Assembly (NCBI RefSeq): GCF_004027225.2
Contig: NC_044290.2
Span: 9,440,906-9,504,905 of the forward strand
DNA from: Strigops habroptila
Lineage: Eukaryota; Chordata; Aves; Psittaciformes; Psittacidae
Direction of reading: 5' to 3'
DNA length: 64,000 nt
In this document: in pieces, positions 11,021 through 21,720 of the stretch
Numbering within the stretch: position 1 is the stretch's first letter
Layout of the letters: every line of letters starts with the position of its first letter
Position numbers and translations under genes: made by a program
Notes under the pieces: generated by a model
Databases searched by the model: none
What the model saw: only the letters and a program-made list of their open reading frames with translations
What the model was told of the DNA's origin: nothing

Positions 11021-11762
11021 CATGCTACTGGAAGATTATGCTTTTTATTAAAGGAAAATATCACTCTTAATGTTCAGTACTTTCTGGCTTTGCTATCAAA
11101 GTTGAAGCACATCAAAAAACGTATCTTGCAGGGGTTTAGTGCTTAATTCAAAAGAATGGAACTGCAGGGTGTAAGCTTGTAGGAGAAATTTTTATCCCAA
11201 TGCTAGGCAAAGTTTTTGGTTTGTTTCGGTGTTTTTTAATCCCATATTTTAACAGTTTAATAGAACAGCATAAGGATCTCCAAGTTATTCCAGAGTGGTA
11301 AGCTCACCCTTCTTAGGGAGGAAGAGGAGTACATCATGAACATGGAAACAGACACCCCACAGAGCTACAATTTCTCACTGTCTCTCTCTAAGTGAGGCAT
11401 AAAAGCCCAATATACACCCAACTACACCAAACATCATCTCTCTAAGAAAGCTGTTTTCTCTGTGGCACGAGCTGTCTCACACAGAGATTTTCTCCCAGCT
11501 GCATCAGGACAGGGTTCCCCAGATTGTCACAGAGCAGTGGCATTCACCCACCACCTACCTGATGCTGAACCCTCTTTCTGCTTTCTTTAAAAAAAGGCAG
11601 GGGGGGGAAAGAAAGAAACAAAGCAATAATTACATTGAACACACCTTGGTTCAGTAATGACTTGGTTACTGGAGCCCACATTGGATAGTGAGGCCCAAAT
11701 ATGTTAAAAAATACAAATCTTTTCACAACACTTTCTGGATTTGCCCATGGGTGCTGGGAACA
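11021..11762 (-). other. CACNG1: CACNG1 3' UTR (probable)
   Basis: The sequence downstream of the CACNG1 stop on the - strand. The reverse-strand AATAAA is at 11044-11049 (TTTATT on +), about 715 bases after the stop. A variant ATTAAA lies at 11235-11240, about 520 bases after it. Neither can be confirmed without transcript data. It includes an A/G-rich stretch at about 11588-11626. Confidence 0.5.
11044..11049 (-). terminator. CACNG1: Candidate CACNG1 poly(A) signal
   Basis: AATAAA on the - strand, the first canonical hexamer found downstream of the CACNG1 stop codon. ATTAAA at 11235-11240 is an earlier variant. Confidence 0.45.
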
Positions 11763-11989
11763 TCAGTGCTCCGGTTCTGCATCCATGCAGGTCTCCCATG
11801 GATTCCGGGGGAACCGAGGCAGCGCGATCAGGAGGAGGGCAATGCCACAGATGAAAAGCAGGACGAAGGAGGCACAGGCACAGGCAAAGGACCAGGAGTA
11901 ACTATACTCGATCCAGACCGTCTCCTCGCTGTCGATCATCCTCTTCACGGATTGTCTCATGACTTCAACAGAGATGATGATGCAGAGAC
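11763..11989 (-). CDS. CACNG1: CACNG1 coding exon 4 (C-terminal, last exon)
   Basis: Encodes residues 152-226 of the gamma-1 subunit: the end of membrane segment 3 (GLCIIISVEVM), the short second extracellular loop (QSVKRMIDSEETVWIEYSYS), membrane segment 4 (about residues 184-207, WSFACACASFVLLF onward), and the short cytoplasmic tail PRFPRNPWETCMDAEPEH, with TGA at 11765-11763. The acceptor is CCAG at 11990-11992 on the reverse strand, and the codon for Gly152 is split across the junction (G|GT). The tail matches mammalian gamma-1 almost residue for residue. It lacks the PDZ-binding TTPV ending of the TARPs, as expected for this subunit. Confidence 0.96.
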
Positions 11990-12735
11990 CTGGAGGACGA
12001 TAGGAACACCGGGTTGAATAACCAGCTGTCAATTTTGCATCCTTAATTAATCACCTCATCTGCCTTTTTGCCTACAGGAGCTGCAGTGAGATTCACAGGT
12101 GAGTCATTGACTTCAGTGTTTGAAGGAACCAATGCTGTCAACTGCTTAGAGCTCTGCTATCACCCAGGCCGTCCAAGTCAGCTGGTGTCTTGTTGAGTGT
12201 GATCTTTTAGGCAGGATTGGATAGGAAAATCAGTGGTGGACGAATAACTGCATTCCCTAGGGAGCTTTTCCAAAGGTTGAGTAAGATTTTTACTGAGGTG
12301 ACAATTTGCACCTCTGTCTTTCACTCATTGCGGCATGTCAGGGTGTTACTAGCTCGTATAAAACTGCAGCCTTCATGGCTGGGGGAGACAACTGTGTATT
12401 TTGGGCCTGAATATGCTGTTTCTTTGGCTTGAGTCTTAATAAATGAGGTAGAATAGCGTACATCCCTCATTTAGGCTTGGGCTGGTGCTGAATATGCTAG
12501 AATACCCCTTTTAAACGTAGTTGGAACAGACAAGCTGCTGGGTAATGCTTGTTGAGTAGAATGCTTTCAGAGCTCTTCAGCTGGAGTATCACACAGGGAC
12601 TTGTAGCCTGACTGTGGCTGGGAAGAAAATGCCAGTTTCAGGGTGTTTTAGAAGTGTCTCCATCCTCTCAGGACCTGAATGTCTCTATGCTGTCCTATGA
12701 ACTGAGTGCAAGTGTGTGAGCACCGAGCCTCCTAC
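11990..12735 (-). other. CACNG1: CACNG1 intron 3
   Basis: 746 bases between exons 3 and 4, GT at the donor (reverse strand 12735-12734) and AG at the acceptor. No coding signal, repeat or RNA gene was noticed inside. Confidence 0.9.
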
Positions 12736-12873
12736 CTGCAAAGGTGTAGAACATGGATGCTGGCTTCAGCAGATAGTCCCTCTTCTTCCTGAAGGATAAA
12801 AGGACGCAGATTGTGCCGATGATGGCAAAGCCAACGCTGAAGATGGCAATGGCTGCAGCTGAAATGCTGTACT
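12736..12873 (-). CDS. CACNG1: CACNG1 coding exon 3
   Basis: 138 bases encoding residues 106-151, with Glu106 and Gly152 split across junctions. It carries membrane segment 2 (EYSISAAAIAIFSVGFAII to about residue 132), the positively charged intracellular loop FRKKRDYLLKPAS, and the beginning of membrane segment 3 (MFYTFAG). The acceptor TTGGCAG and the donor GCAG|GTAGG fit the splice consensus. The length and phase match the third exon of this gene family (138-141 bases). Confidence 0.96.
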
Positions 12874-14999
12874 CTGCCAAAGCAAAATAAATACCAAACA
12901 ATGCAAACGGATGCAAGTTCTGAGCACGCTTCCATCAGCTGTGGCGACCGCAGTAGGTCACTTTGAGAAATACGTATACTTCTGCTGCTATAGCAAGGTG
13001 GCTCTTGTGAACTGAGTTTTTCCCTCAGATAAAAGCAGGGGCAAGTGTTGGCCGTGTATCTGCTGAATGTGAAGGGTACAAAAACAGAGCAGGAGAGGGA
13101 AACACTTTCTGAACACTTACTGAAAGAGCAAATGGCACCAGAATTGGTTCTAAGAAGCTCTGGGCTGGAGTTGTTTTAGCTCTGATGCATAGATGCTATT
13201 GTTGAAGCCTTTCTGGAGTCTGTGCTCTCACTTCTTCCATCACCCCACACTCTGTTCTCAGAGTGAATAGGCAGCCTTACGCTATGTTTATTCCATGCCT
13301 GTACAGCAGAGCCCTGACAAGGCCCTTGCAAATGGTGCTGATGTTGTACGATGCAGGACAGCTGTGTCCTCCATGGGGCTCAAAACCTGAGCAGCCAAAG
13401 CAGGCAGGAGGCCAGAGGTGAAGTGTTTGCATGGCACCTCTTTAATTTACCTTTAGTTCTCCTTTAAGCCAGCGATTTCCAGCTCTGTGGAAACCCAGCT
13501 TCTTCAGAGCATAGGATTAAACCCTCCATAAAGTATCCTGGTTTTTGCTAAGCCAGCTAAGACGTGTGCTGGACGCTTCCCCCAGCTGACTTCAGTGCCT
13601 GAATGGAGGGGAAGAATTGCTAATTGAATAATTCAGGCCTTCATTTACATCTTGCATTCGTTTTCAGATTAGTTTAATATTTAACACACGCAGCCATGAG
13701 TGAGCGTCAGAGCGCCTGGTGATATTTGCCTTTCAAGCCGTTAAAATATAGATCTCCCAGGCAAAATCGTGAAGGTTTTGCCTGTTACTAATTACCTCCC
13801 ATCAAAACGTAGCTATTTCTGTGGAGGGGAACAGCAGATCACTCTTTGTTCTCACTGCTTTTCATACCACTGTTTTGTTATGGTTTCCTTCATGTTTGTC
13901 TTTCCTAGGTGCTGGAAGTGCCCGAAACAGTTTGTTTCCATGTGATATCTTTTGCTGGGCTTAAGCTTTTTCTTTTGCTTCAAAGAAAAGAAGTTCTTCC
14001 TGATTCTTTTTCTGACATGACCAAGAAGGCATTGGGTGTGTTTTTAGCTCAGATGGCTGGATTTGGTAGTATATAAATGAGCAAAAGCAGGTAGCTCCCA
14101 TATATGCTCTTGTAGCCACTTAGAATTTCCATTCTTTCCTGTCTTAGGAAACTGCTCATTTAAGAAACCCGTCTGCAGTGTTTTCCACCATTATAATTTT
14201 CACTGCAAGAAAAGCAGATTGTTTAATAAGTGTCATGAGATCATCTGCTCATGTACTCCACAGTAAAACATGTTGTGTGGCAAATTAGAGTGGAATTTGC
14301 CCTTATTGAGAGCACAAGGAAGAGAGAGAAGCATGTTAGGTGAGTGCTCAAAGTATTGGCTTTATCAGGGACTTATTAGAAATGTGAAATTTACCCAAGT
14401 TTTCCAACTCCATGCTCTGAAAACACTGGCTCTGTGGTTTTGTAGGATTTCTGTTCCTTCCTTCCGTTGATTGCTCTGTTTTTACACGGCTTCCATATAA
14501 AATCAATATGAAGCATAAAATTCCTGCAGGTCTTCACAGAGTCTATGTACTTCTTTTCAGGGTCAAGATGCTGTTTGGGGTATGATTTATTCACTTAGAT
14601 TTCAGTAACGTTTTCTTCCTTCGATGGCAAAGGCTCAGGGTATTGTGGATAATATCAATGTTCTAACGTCATTTTTATGCTGAAAAGACTTTTTGCAGTT
14701 TTCCTATATATTGACAGTGTTATATATTTGTGGGACAGCTTTCAGTAAAATCACACTTATGAGTGTGATCGTACATAAAAGCTCTTCCCATGAAGTTGGC
14801 ATTTGACCTTGTTCAGAGCATTCTCCACATTTTTCACAGCTGATGGAATCTGATAGGAATTTCACTACTGCTTTTAGTGGGACCAGGGTTGAACCCTCAT
14901 TTTGGGGACCCCTTTACCTTAGACCTTGTGTGCACCTCATACAACGTTATGAGGTTGCTCATACAATGTTAAGAGAATATTTTTCAGCATCATTCTTAC
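12874..14999 (-). other. CACNG1: CACNG1 intron 2
   Basis: 2,126 bases of unique-looking sequence with no supported gene. A stretch at about 13610-13830 keeps several CpGs and homeodomain-like TAAT cores, and looks less decayed than its surroundings, so it is flagged as a possible conserved element. Confidence 0.9.
13610..13830. promoter_or_regulatory. Possible conserved noncoding element in CACNG1 intron 2
   Basis: The sequence contains TAATTGAATAATTC, several retained CpG dinucleotides, and TACTAATTACC. It has no repeat signature and no open frame. The call rests on composition only and needs alignment to other amniotes. Confidence 0.2.
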
Positions 15000-15074
15000 C
15001 TTTCTGGGTGGTTACTTCAAATATCTCTGAGCTCTGTCCTGGAGTGAAGTGCTTGAAGTAGGAGCAGTTGTGTT
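15000..15074 (-). CDS. CACNG1: CACNG1 coding exon 2
   Basis: This 75-base exon is too short to show as a long open frame and was found by looking for the missing piece between exons 1 and 3. On the reverse strand it reads (G)AA CAC AAC TGC ..., giving EHNCSYFKHFTPGQSSEIF and then EVTTQK, residues 81-105. This is the second half of the first extracellular loop. Asn83-Cys-Ser is an N-glycosylation sequon, and Cys84 is one of the loop cysteines. The acceptor TTTCAG (reverse strand, ending at 15075) and the donor AAAG|GTAAG are both strong. It joins exons 1 and 3 in frame. Confidence 0.95.
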
Positions 15075-18000
15075 CTGAAAGAGAAAAGGAAATGTAATTT
15101 TGTGTGCTTGGAAATCTTGGATTAAATGTAGTCAAACTGAATTTGCTTTTTACTGATGTATCAAATGTGCAGTGTTTTTAAGGTTTCTTACCCTTAGTGA
15201 TACCAAGAAACTGGAGTTGGATCTGTTGTATTCAGGAGCAGATAAGTGGCACGCCAGGCCAGGCCACCAGCTCCAGCGTGGACAAGGCTGGAGCCCCTTC
15301 TGATGCCTTTTGTGGGCTGTTCCCTCTGAGGGCTTTGCACACCAATTGGTCATCTATTGAAATGTGAATGACAGACAAATTTTCCTCATTCTGCCTTTTC
15401 CCATCACACATTTCTGTTTTTCTGTGTAACTGTGTTTCCTGGTGATGAGACCTGCCGTGCCCAGAGCTGAGCTGGCGTCTCAGCTCTCCTCTCCTTGCCA
15501 CTGCAGATGCAATCCATAGTGGCATTGCCCCATTGGCCATGGGAGTGTCACCACTCCTGTGGTGAGCTTGGTCTCCAAAAAGGGAGGATGGAATGTCCTC
15601 ATCCCCTTCTCCCTCCTGGCTCTTCCCTCCTCCAGCTCACAGACCCCTGTGTGGCAGTGGCTCGTGGGGGGAGCAATTCAGGGGTGTCACCACACTATGG
15701 GGATCCCATAGATGAAGATGCTGCAATGCACATGGTGTTTTACTGCAATAGGGACACTAAGGGCTTTTTTTATGGCTGTCAGAAAAATAAAGGTAAAAGC
15801 TGTCTGAAACCACAACCAGTTGTCCAGGGAAGACTGATCAAAGCCGTAAGTCAAGGGCAAAGATGCTCTCACACAACCTGGCTTTACCAAAGTCCTCTCC
15901 CATCAGAGCAGCCTATTAATTTTACGAGATACCTGAGTTAGATGGATAGATAGTGGGAACTTTCTGAAGTTCCTCTATCTAGACTTAATGTGAGTGTGCT
16001 GCCAGGTATGTGGGGTATTATAGAGCGGATATCAAGTGTACAGGGATTGAGATTGTAGGGCAGAGGGATACTGGGAAGAGGGAATTTGGTAGCTGGGTCT
16101 CTCCGTGTCCCCAGTATTGCTTCATCCTCAGCCTAGCGAGAGTCAGCAGTGAAGGGGTGTCATTGCTGTCAGTAGATACAGGGGCAGCTTTCAGCCTCAG
16201 TGTCTCAGCAGGATGGAGAAGGGTCTGGTGAGGACCTGCTGACTGGAAGCTCTGGTAGCAGCAGGGTTAGGGTGGAGGGTGCTCTCACTGTTCATAACTC
16301 ATTATTTAACTGAAGGGGTGTGGAGCTCGGAGTTGCTTGCCAGGAGTTTGGCTGGAAGGTGCAATTGCACTGAGTGGTGCCAGCTCTGATTGCTCTATTC
16401 TGCTGAGAGGGGATGGAGAGGACACAGCGCTGGCCCCAGCATCCCTCCTGCACCCCAGGTTGGGCTCCTTCAGATTGGGAAACTGTGCCAAGATCCCACG
16501 AAATACAGGCACTGCCTGCAGCAAGGGGCCATATTCTGAACACCAGCATATCTGTCCATTGAATAACAGAGTTAGCACCAGTTTCCAGGAGATGCTTTGG
16601 GGTCCTCTCCAGCATCCAGGCTGGGTCAGACTGCTGCAGTGCAGATCGGGGGGTAAATCTGAGCCAGATCCTGGGTGCAGGACCATGCAGGGTGTGCTAC
16701 GTTTTGCCCGTGGGCATGTAGTGCATTTTGGTGGTTATTTACAGCTTTAATTTCTAGTGGCAAGAAGACACCAGCACACTGTATGTTACCTGTTGGGTCC
16801 TGTTCTCTTTTTTTATCATGTAAATGGCAGATGTTGGAGTTACTGATTCAAGGAGGATTCATTTTCTCTCTCCCAAGAGACAGGCAATTTCAAAGCAGCA
16901 TTTTTGGGTCAGTAAGTGGAAGATTCCTTTGAGATGCTCTTATCTACTTAATTGTATAAGCTGATTTTTATTTAATGTGGAGCTTCTCCTTGCTGGAGAC
17001 TAGGTTAATGTTTAGCTCTGGCATCTTCTGACCTGTTCTTTATTATCCTTGCAAACAACTGGAGGAAACATAGTTGAATTCAGACCTCTATCACTGAAAT
17101 TGCAAATTGTGAGCCCCAGAGGGAGGTTGTGTGCCTCTGCCAGCGACTGAGCATCATGTCTGGTGATCCTAGTTTGGGGACCCTTTGGCTCCTGTGCTAA
17201 AGGGGAAGGAATGGGATGAAATGGGGATGCTTCATTTTGGTATTATCTGGTTTGTCTTTTGATTAATTCTATGTAAAGCCTGAACTCAAAGGTGTCCCCA
17301 GGCATGTTAACTGTACAAAGCCTAGGGCGAAGCCATCCAGACATGGTGTGACTGAGGACACAGCACAGCTTTGTGTCCATTGCAGGTGAACCAAACTGGT
17401 CCCCTCTCCAGGGGGTGAAGGCTCATCAGAGGGGGAACACACAAACTCTCCTTCCAGAGATGAAGGAAAAGGAGCTGCCCCCTGTGTCTTGTGGCTTATA
17501 GCAAAGCTCTGCCAAGGTACAATACACAGGGTTATCACAGAAGGGGGCTAGCTCTAGGGGAGGTGGTTTTATGTAAATGGCATTTATTGTGGGAAAATAC
17601 AATTAGATTGTTTTGGGTGAAATGATATATTGTTTAAAGAGGCTTCAGTGCTCTGCTGAGCTGGGAATACCTGTTTCAAAAAGGCTCCTTGTTATTCAAG
17701 AGAACTGAGGCACTTCAATGCCTCCCTGGTGCCACCGTGAGTAAGAGAAAAGCCCATTTGTGTCACACCACATTTACATAATGGATAGGATTTAACATGG
17801 GTTCTATAATGGATGAAAACTGTGTGGCAATCTTTGTTTCTCTCCACCCCTAACCGCATTATCTCTGCCATGAGGTCACCTCAGCGTGCTGATGGGAACA
17901 GTCACCTGAACTGTGGTTGAACCTTGGGGGTCTGCAAGATGGAGACCTCATGGGGGAAGAAAGGGCAGAAAGGCCACGAGATGTTGGAGCCATGCAGAGT

Positions 18001-20835
18001 TTCAAGTGGCTGCTTCACCCATGAGCAGCGCAGTGACAGGTTGGGAAGGGGCTGGAGCCACCTTGCTCTTGAACATGAGATGGGGTTTTGTGGCAGGCTG
18101 GGTGGTTAGAAAAACATGGATTTTAATGTGATGTTTTTACTCGTGTTAAGTTTGGGAGGCAGGACCTGCTGTTGTGACTAGAGGAGGTGTTAAGGTGAGG
18201 GCTGAGCAGTGGAGGGGGCCAGACCTCACGCTCTGACCTGGCCAACAAGCCAGGAGAAGGCCTTTGATACACACTGAGTTATGGAGATGGTATCTCCAAA
18301 TAGTTTAAATTCATACCAGTCTTGCAGAGTGAATCTCTTGTATGGAGACAACCCTGCTGATAATCCATTTGCTCAAGCACTTTTCCTCTCCAATAGCCTA
18401 AACTGAGGTTCCCATATTTACAAGGACCTATTTAACATGCCAGCAGCACACACAGGCTGTAGATCACCAGGTGCACCAGAGCCTACTTTGTAGGACAGCA
18501 GCTATACCAGAGTTACTAACAGTGACGGTGAACTCAGTTTACAGCCAGTAGTAAACTGCCGTGATGCCCACTGGCCACAGTTAAAAATGTCTCAGTATTA
18601 ATCTGAATTTGCCTTGTTTTAACAGCATCTTTTTATCTCTGCAGCAGGATGCTGAACCCTTTCCGTTTTGTCAACATCCTCAGAAGCGCGCTGTAAAACC
18701 TTAAAGCCCTGCCTAAATCACAGCCCTGCTTTGTGGTCTGCGAGCCAGGGCACCCTCCCCATTTTGCACTCTGCTGAGCTCAAGCCCTAATAAATAACGT
18801 TAATTGTGCCATCCATTTCCTCCTTGGGGAGCGACTGTGAGTGGTTATTAATGCAGTGATAAATTCTTATATTTCTTTTACAATCCTGGCTGTAATGTCT
18901 GGTTATGCCTCATGATTTGCAGGAAAACCAGTGCCCACATCTGCTCTTTTACTGCATGTTCGTTCATTCACATTTTCTTGGCTGCTACAGGTTTCACAAC
19001 CCTGGTGTTTCCCTGCTGACATCTCTTCCCAGAAGTGTGAAATCATTCTAACATGAGCAGTGGGGACACACAGCATTGTTTAGCAGACCGGAGCCATGGC
19101 TGCACTCCCCCCTTCCCCTTGCTGTGTTCCCTGCCTGAGTAAAACAGGGATATATTCATATTTATATATATTATATTATTTTATTATATTATTATATTAT
19201 CATATTATATTATTATATTCATATATATAACATATTTATATAGATTATATTTTATATATATTATTTAAATTATAATTGCAAATTTCACCCTTTGAAACCT
19301 TGGATGCTGATTACAGGATATCACCCAAATCCCCATATATCTTTAAAACCTGGAAAACCACCTCTGGTGGGGGATGGGTGGCTCAGCCCCTCCACTGTCC
19401 CCCTGTTATTTGCTGTGCCCAGCAGAACGGCAGCACTGGGCTGTGATTGAATGCCTGTGCAAGCACATGCTGATGTCTGTCAAAGATAGTGGCTGCTTTC
19501 ATGCTGCCCTCCCTGTGAATCTGCTTTTTGCAGACAGCTGGCTATTTATGAGGTTTATATTTACTCCACAGTTGTGCAATTTCCCTGTTTATCCACCAGT
19601 TTCTATTGTTTTTTCCTTTTGTGGGAGCTTTCCTCTGCACGCGAGGAGACGTACAGTGACAAATAGGTTTCTAGGCACATAAGTACCTTTGCGAGAGACA
19701 TTAAGCATATGGATGACACACTCCCAAGTTTGGTTAGAGGCAGATCTGCACACTGAGGCTGAGCTCCTCTCTTCAGAACATGTAATTTGGCCAAGGAGAT
19801 AAAGCATTGCAGTGATACAGGGAATATACAGCAAGCCCAGGCGGTCAGGTTTTTTCACAAGAAATTCTCAAATATGCCTTAACATCTATATTTCATTTCA
19901 AGCAGCGAGTCTAACATGAAGGCAATCCTGTTATTTCTGTTCTGGATAGCATCCAGTACCCGATCAGCCTTCTAAAAAAGCAGTGGAGCTCAGCCACGGA
20001 GGCAGTGTATTAGTGCAAACGGCGTGAATGTTGCTGACTTTGCGATCAGCGAAAACATAATGAGCTCCTTTTACCATGGGAATGGAATGGTCTTCCCGGA
20101 AAGCAGCCCTGCCTGTTCCCCCGCTACCCTCCCTATCGATTGTATTGGAGGAATCCGTGGTGGTGATGTGTGTGGGACCAGCCTGCCAACGCTGAGGTGA
20201 GGAGTTTCTCAGTGACTTGTTGAGAAATTGCTTCAAACCCAATTTGTGACTTTTTGTTTCTTTTGGAAGTTGGCAAAACATGCTGCAGGTCCCGCTTCCT
20301 CCCTGCCCTCAGGAACGGTTGTTATTAAAATAGCTCAAAGGCAACCTAATGCCTGCCATGAACTGGCTGTTTCTCCATAGCTAGCTGGATCTTTAGGCTT
20401 TCCAGATCCATATATGCATGGTGGACCCACAAATCCTGTTTCTTGCCTACTGCCATCAGCATGCCTGGGTGCTGTGGGACCCTTGGCTGATATTCAGCAG
20501 AATATCCCCCATCCCATGGGACAATTTCCCTCTGTGATTTCCACCATGTCAAATCCTCCTCCCCTTTCCCTGCTGCAGCCATTGTTGCACAGGAGGCTCA
20601 AATATGGTCACAATCAGATGTGCAAGGCAACATCATGCACACTTATAGCAAGGGGGATGACAACAAGGTGTGTTTGCAGATCAACATGAAAACAGCCCCA
20701 TGCAGCCCCATGCCAAACTAAGTGCCACGGGATATGGACCCTCTTTTCCTTCTGCCATGTCCTGCAACCTCCTAAGCAAAGCCTGGCGTGACCGCCTGGT
20801 GTTTTCTCCCATGTGCTGGTGTGTTGTTCACGTAC
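15075..20835 (-). other. CACNG1: CACNG1 intron 1
   Basis: 5,761 bases. It contains a TA-rich low-complexity block at 19151-19278 and a possible conserved stretch near 18780-18930 that I could not evaluate further. Many short open frames on both strands overlap one another and show no family resemblance. No RNA gene was noticed. Confidence 0.88.
19151..19278. repeat. TA-rich simple repeat (TATAT/TTATAT)
   Basis: About 128 bases almost entirely A and T with shifting TATAT, TTATAT and ATTAT units. It is a local microsatellite-like block in CACNG1 intron 1. Confidence 0.9.
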
Positions 20836-21076
20836 CTCCTGGCAGGCTTATTGGCCCACAGGCCTTCTCTTTGGGGTCTTGATCATGCATAAAAATCCTC
20901 TTTGTACAGAGCCGCCATAGCCCGAAATGAGCCGCTTCACAAGTGGCATTGTAGTTCTCCACTTTGGGGCTCAGCACAGCCCAGTGGTCCGTCACTACGG
21001 CTGCAAACAGCAGCGAGATGCCCACCAGGATCACGAAGAACGTCAGACGGACCTTCAGGGGTTTGCTCTCATCCAT
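20836..21076 (-). CDS. CACNG1: CACNG1 coding exon 1 (start of gamma-1 subunit)
   Basis: Start of the gamma-1 subunit of the skeletal-muscle L-type calcium channel, where it sits with Cav1.1 in the triad membrane and limits current. The exon encodes residues 1-80: a short cytoplasmic N-terminus (MDESKPLKVR), membrane segment 1 (about 11-29), and the first extracellular loop with the claudin-family W-GLW-C pattern (Trp32, Gly52-Leu-Trp, Cys57), Cys46, Cys73 and the sequon Asn43-Ala-Thr. The ATG at 21076-21074 is chosen over an upstream in-frame ATG (21112) because it gives the family's short N-terminus. The donor is GGAG|GTACG. All four exons total 681 bases, giving 226 residues against 222 in human. 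The four extra residues lie in the loop around DQDPKEKACGP. The protein is complete and shows no frameshift. Confidence 0.96.
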
Positions 21077-21560
21077 CCCGCTCCAGACTGGTGCTCCCAG
21101 CAGGTGATTCACGAGGTCTCCCCAAATCCCGGCTCATCCAAGCATTGGGAATGTCAGCAGGGAGAGCGGGATGGCCACCGGCAGCTGCCGGGCTGTGTCA
21201 GCTGCGCAGAGAGGAGGCTATTAATGCACATAAGGAGAGCAGCGCCCGGCGGAGCTCGGCTTTCTGCCCCGTCCCACTGGGATTGTTTTGGATTCCCACG
21301 AGCCGGCAGGGCGGGCGCTCGCTCCGAGTCGCTTTCAGCCACCGTTCAAAGGCCATAATCTCTGGACTTGCAGCATGCCCAGAAATAGGCATTAACAGGA
21401 CGATTAACTTTTCAGCGAGGTTACAAAAACATCTGTGTTTATACTAGTGCTGGGCCTGAGTTCAGACTGATCCTAAATAATTTAATAGCCCGGGAGCCTG
21501 CTCGCTGCACACCCGTGCCTTCAGCTTGTGACAGCCTCTGCAAGGAGTGCAGAGCTGGAT
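21077..21560 (-). promoter_or_regulatory. CACNG1: CACNG1 5' UTR and proximal promoter region (probable)
   Basis: The region upstream of the CACNG1 start is richer in G, C and CpG than its surroundings, mainly at 21120-21350. It has two CAGCTG E-boxes at 21182-21187 and 21199-21204, 17 bases apart, of the kind bound by myogenic bHLH factors. A TATAAA on the - strand at 21443-21438 could set a start site near 21410. Gamma-1 is known as a skeletal-muscle protein, so paired E-boxes fit. The start site itself is not determined. Confidence 0.4.
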
Positions 21561-21615
21561 GTCCCTCCAGAGCCCAGCACTGTGGGGTAAAGGAAGTGGC
21601 AAAATAAGCAAATGT

Positions 21616-21720
21616 CTTTATTTATATCTTTATTTTTATTTGTATATTATTATTATTTTAGTTATTTTTATTTTTACTATTTTTATTATTTTTATCCTTA
21701 TTTTTGTTATAATTATTTTT
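21616..21720. repeat. T/A-rich low-complexity block (TTATTTTTATT)
   Basis: About 105 bases of TTTATT, TTATTATT and TTTTTATT units, about 540 bases upstream of the CACNG1 start codon. Confidence 0.9.

Noticed and set aside
16337-16750. Overlapping open frames on both strands in CACNG1 intron 1
   Set aside because: Frames on opposite strands are equally long and resemble no family. The true CACNG1 exon 2 is elsewhere, at 15000-15074.
20902-21447. 181-codon open frame on the + strand
   Set aside because: Antisense to CACNG1 exon 1 and its GC-rich upstream region. No family resemblance; GC-rich sequence has few stops.
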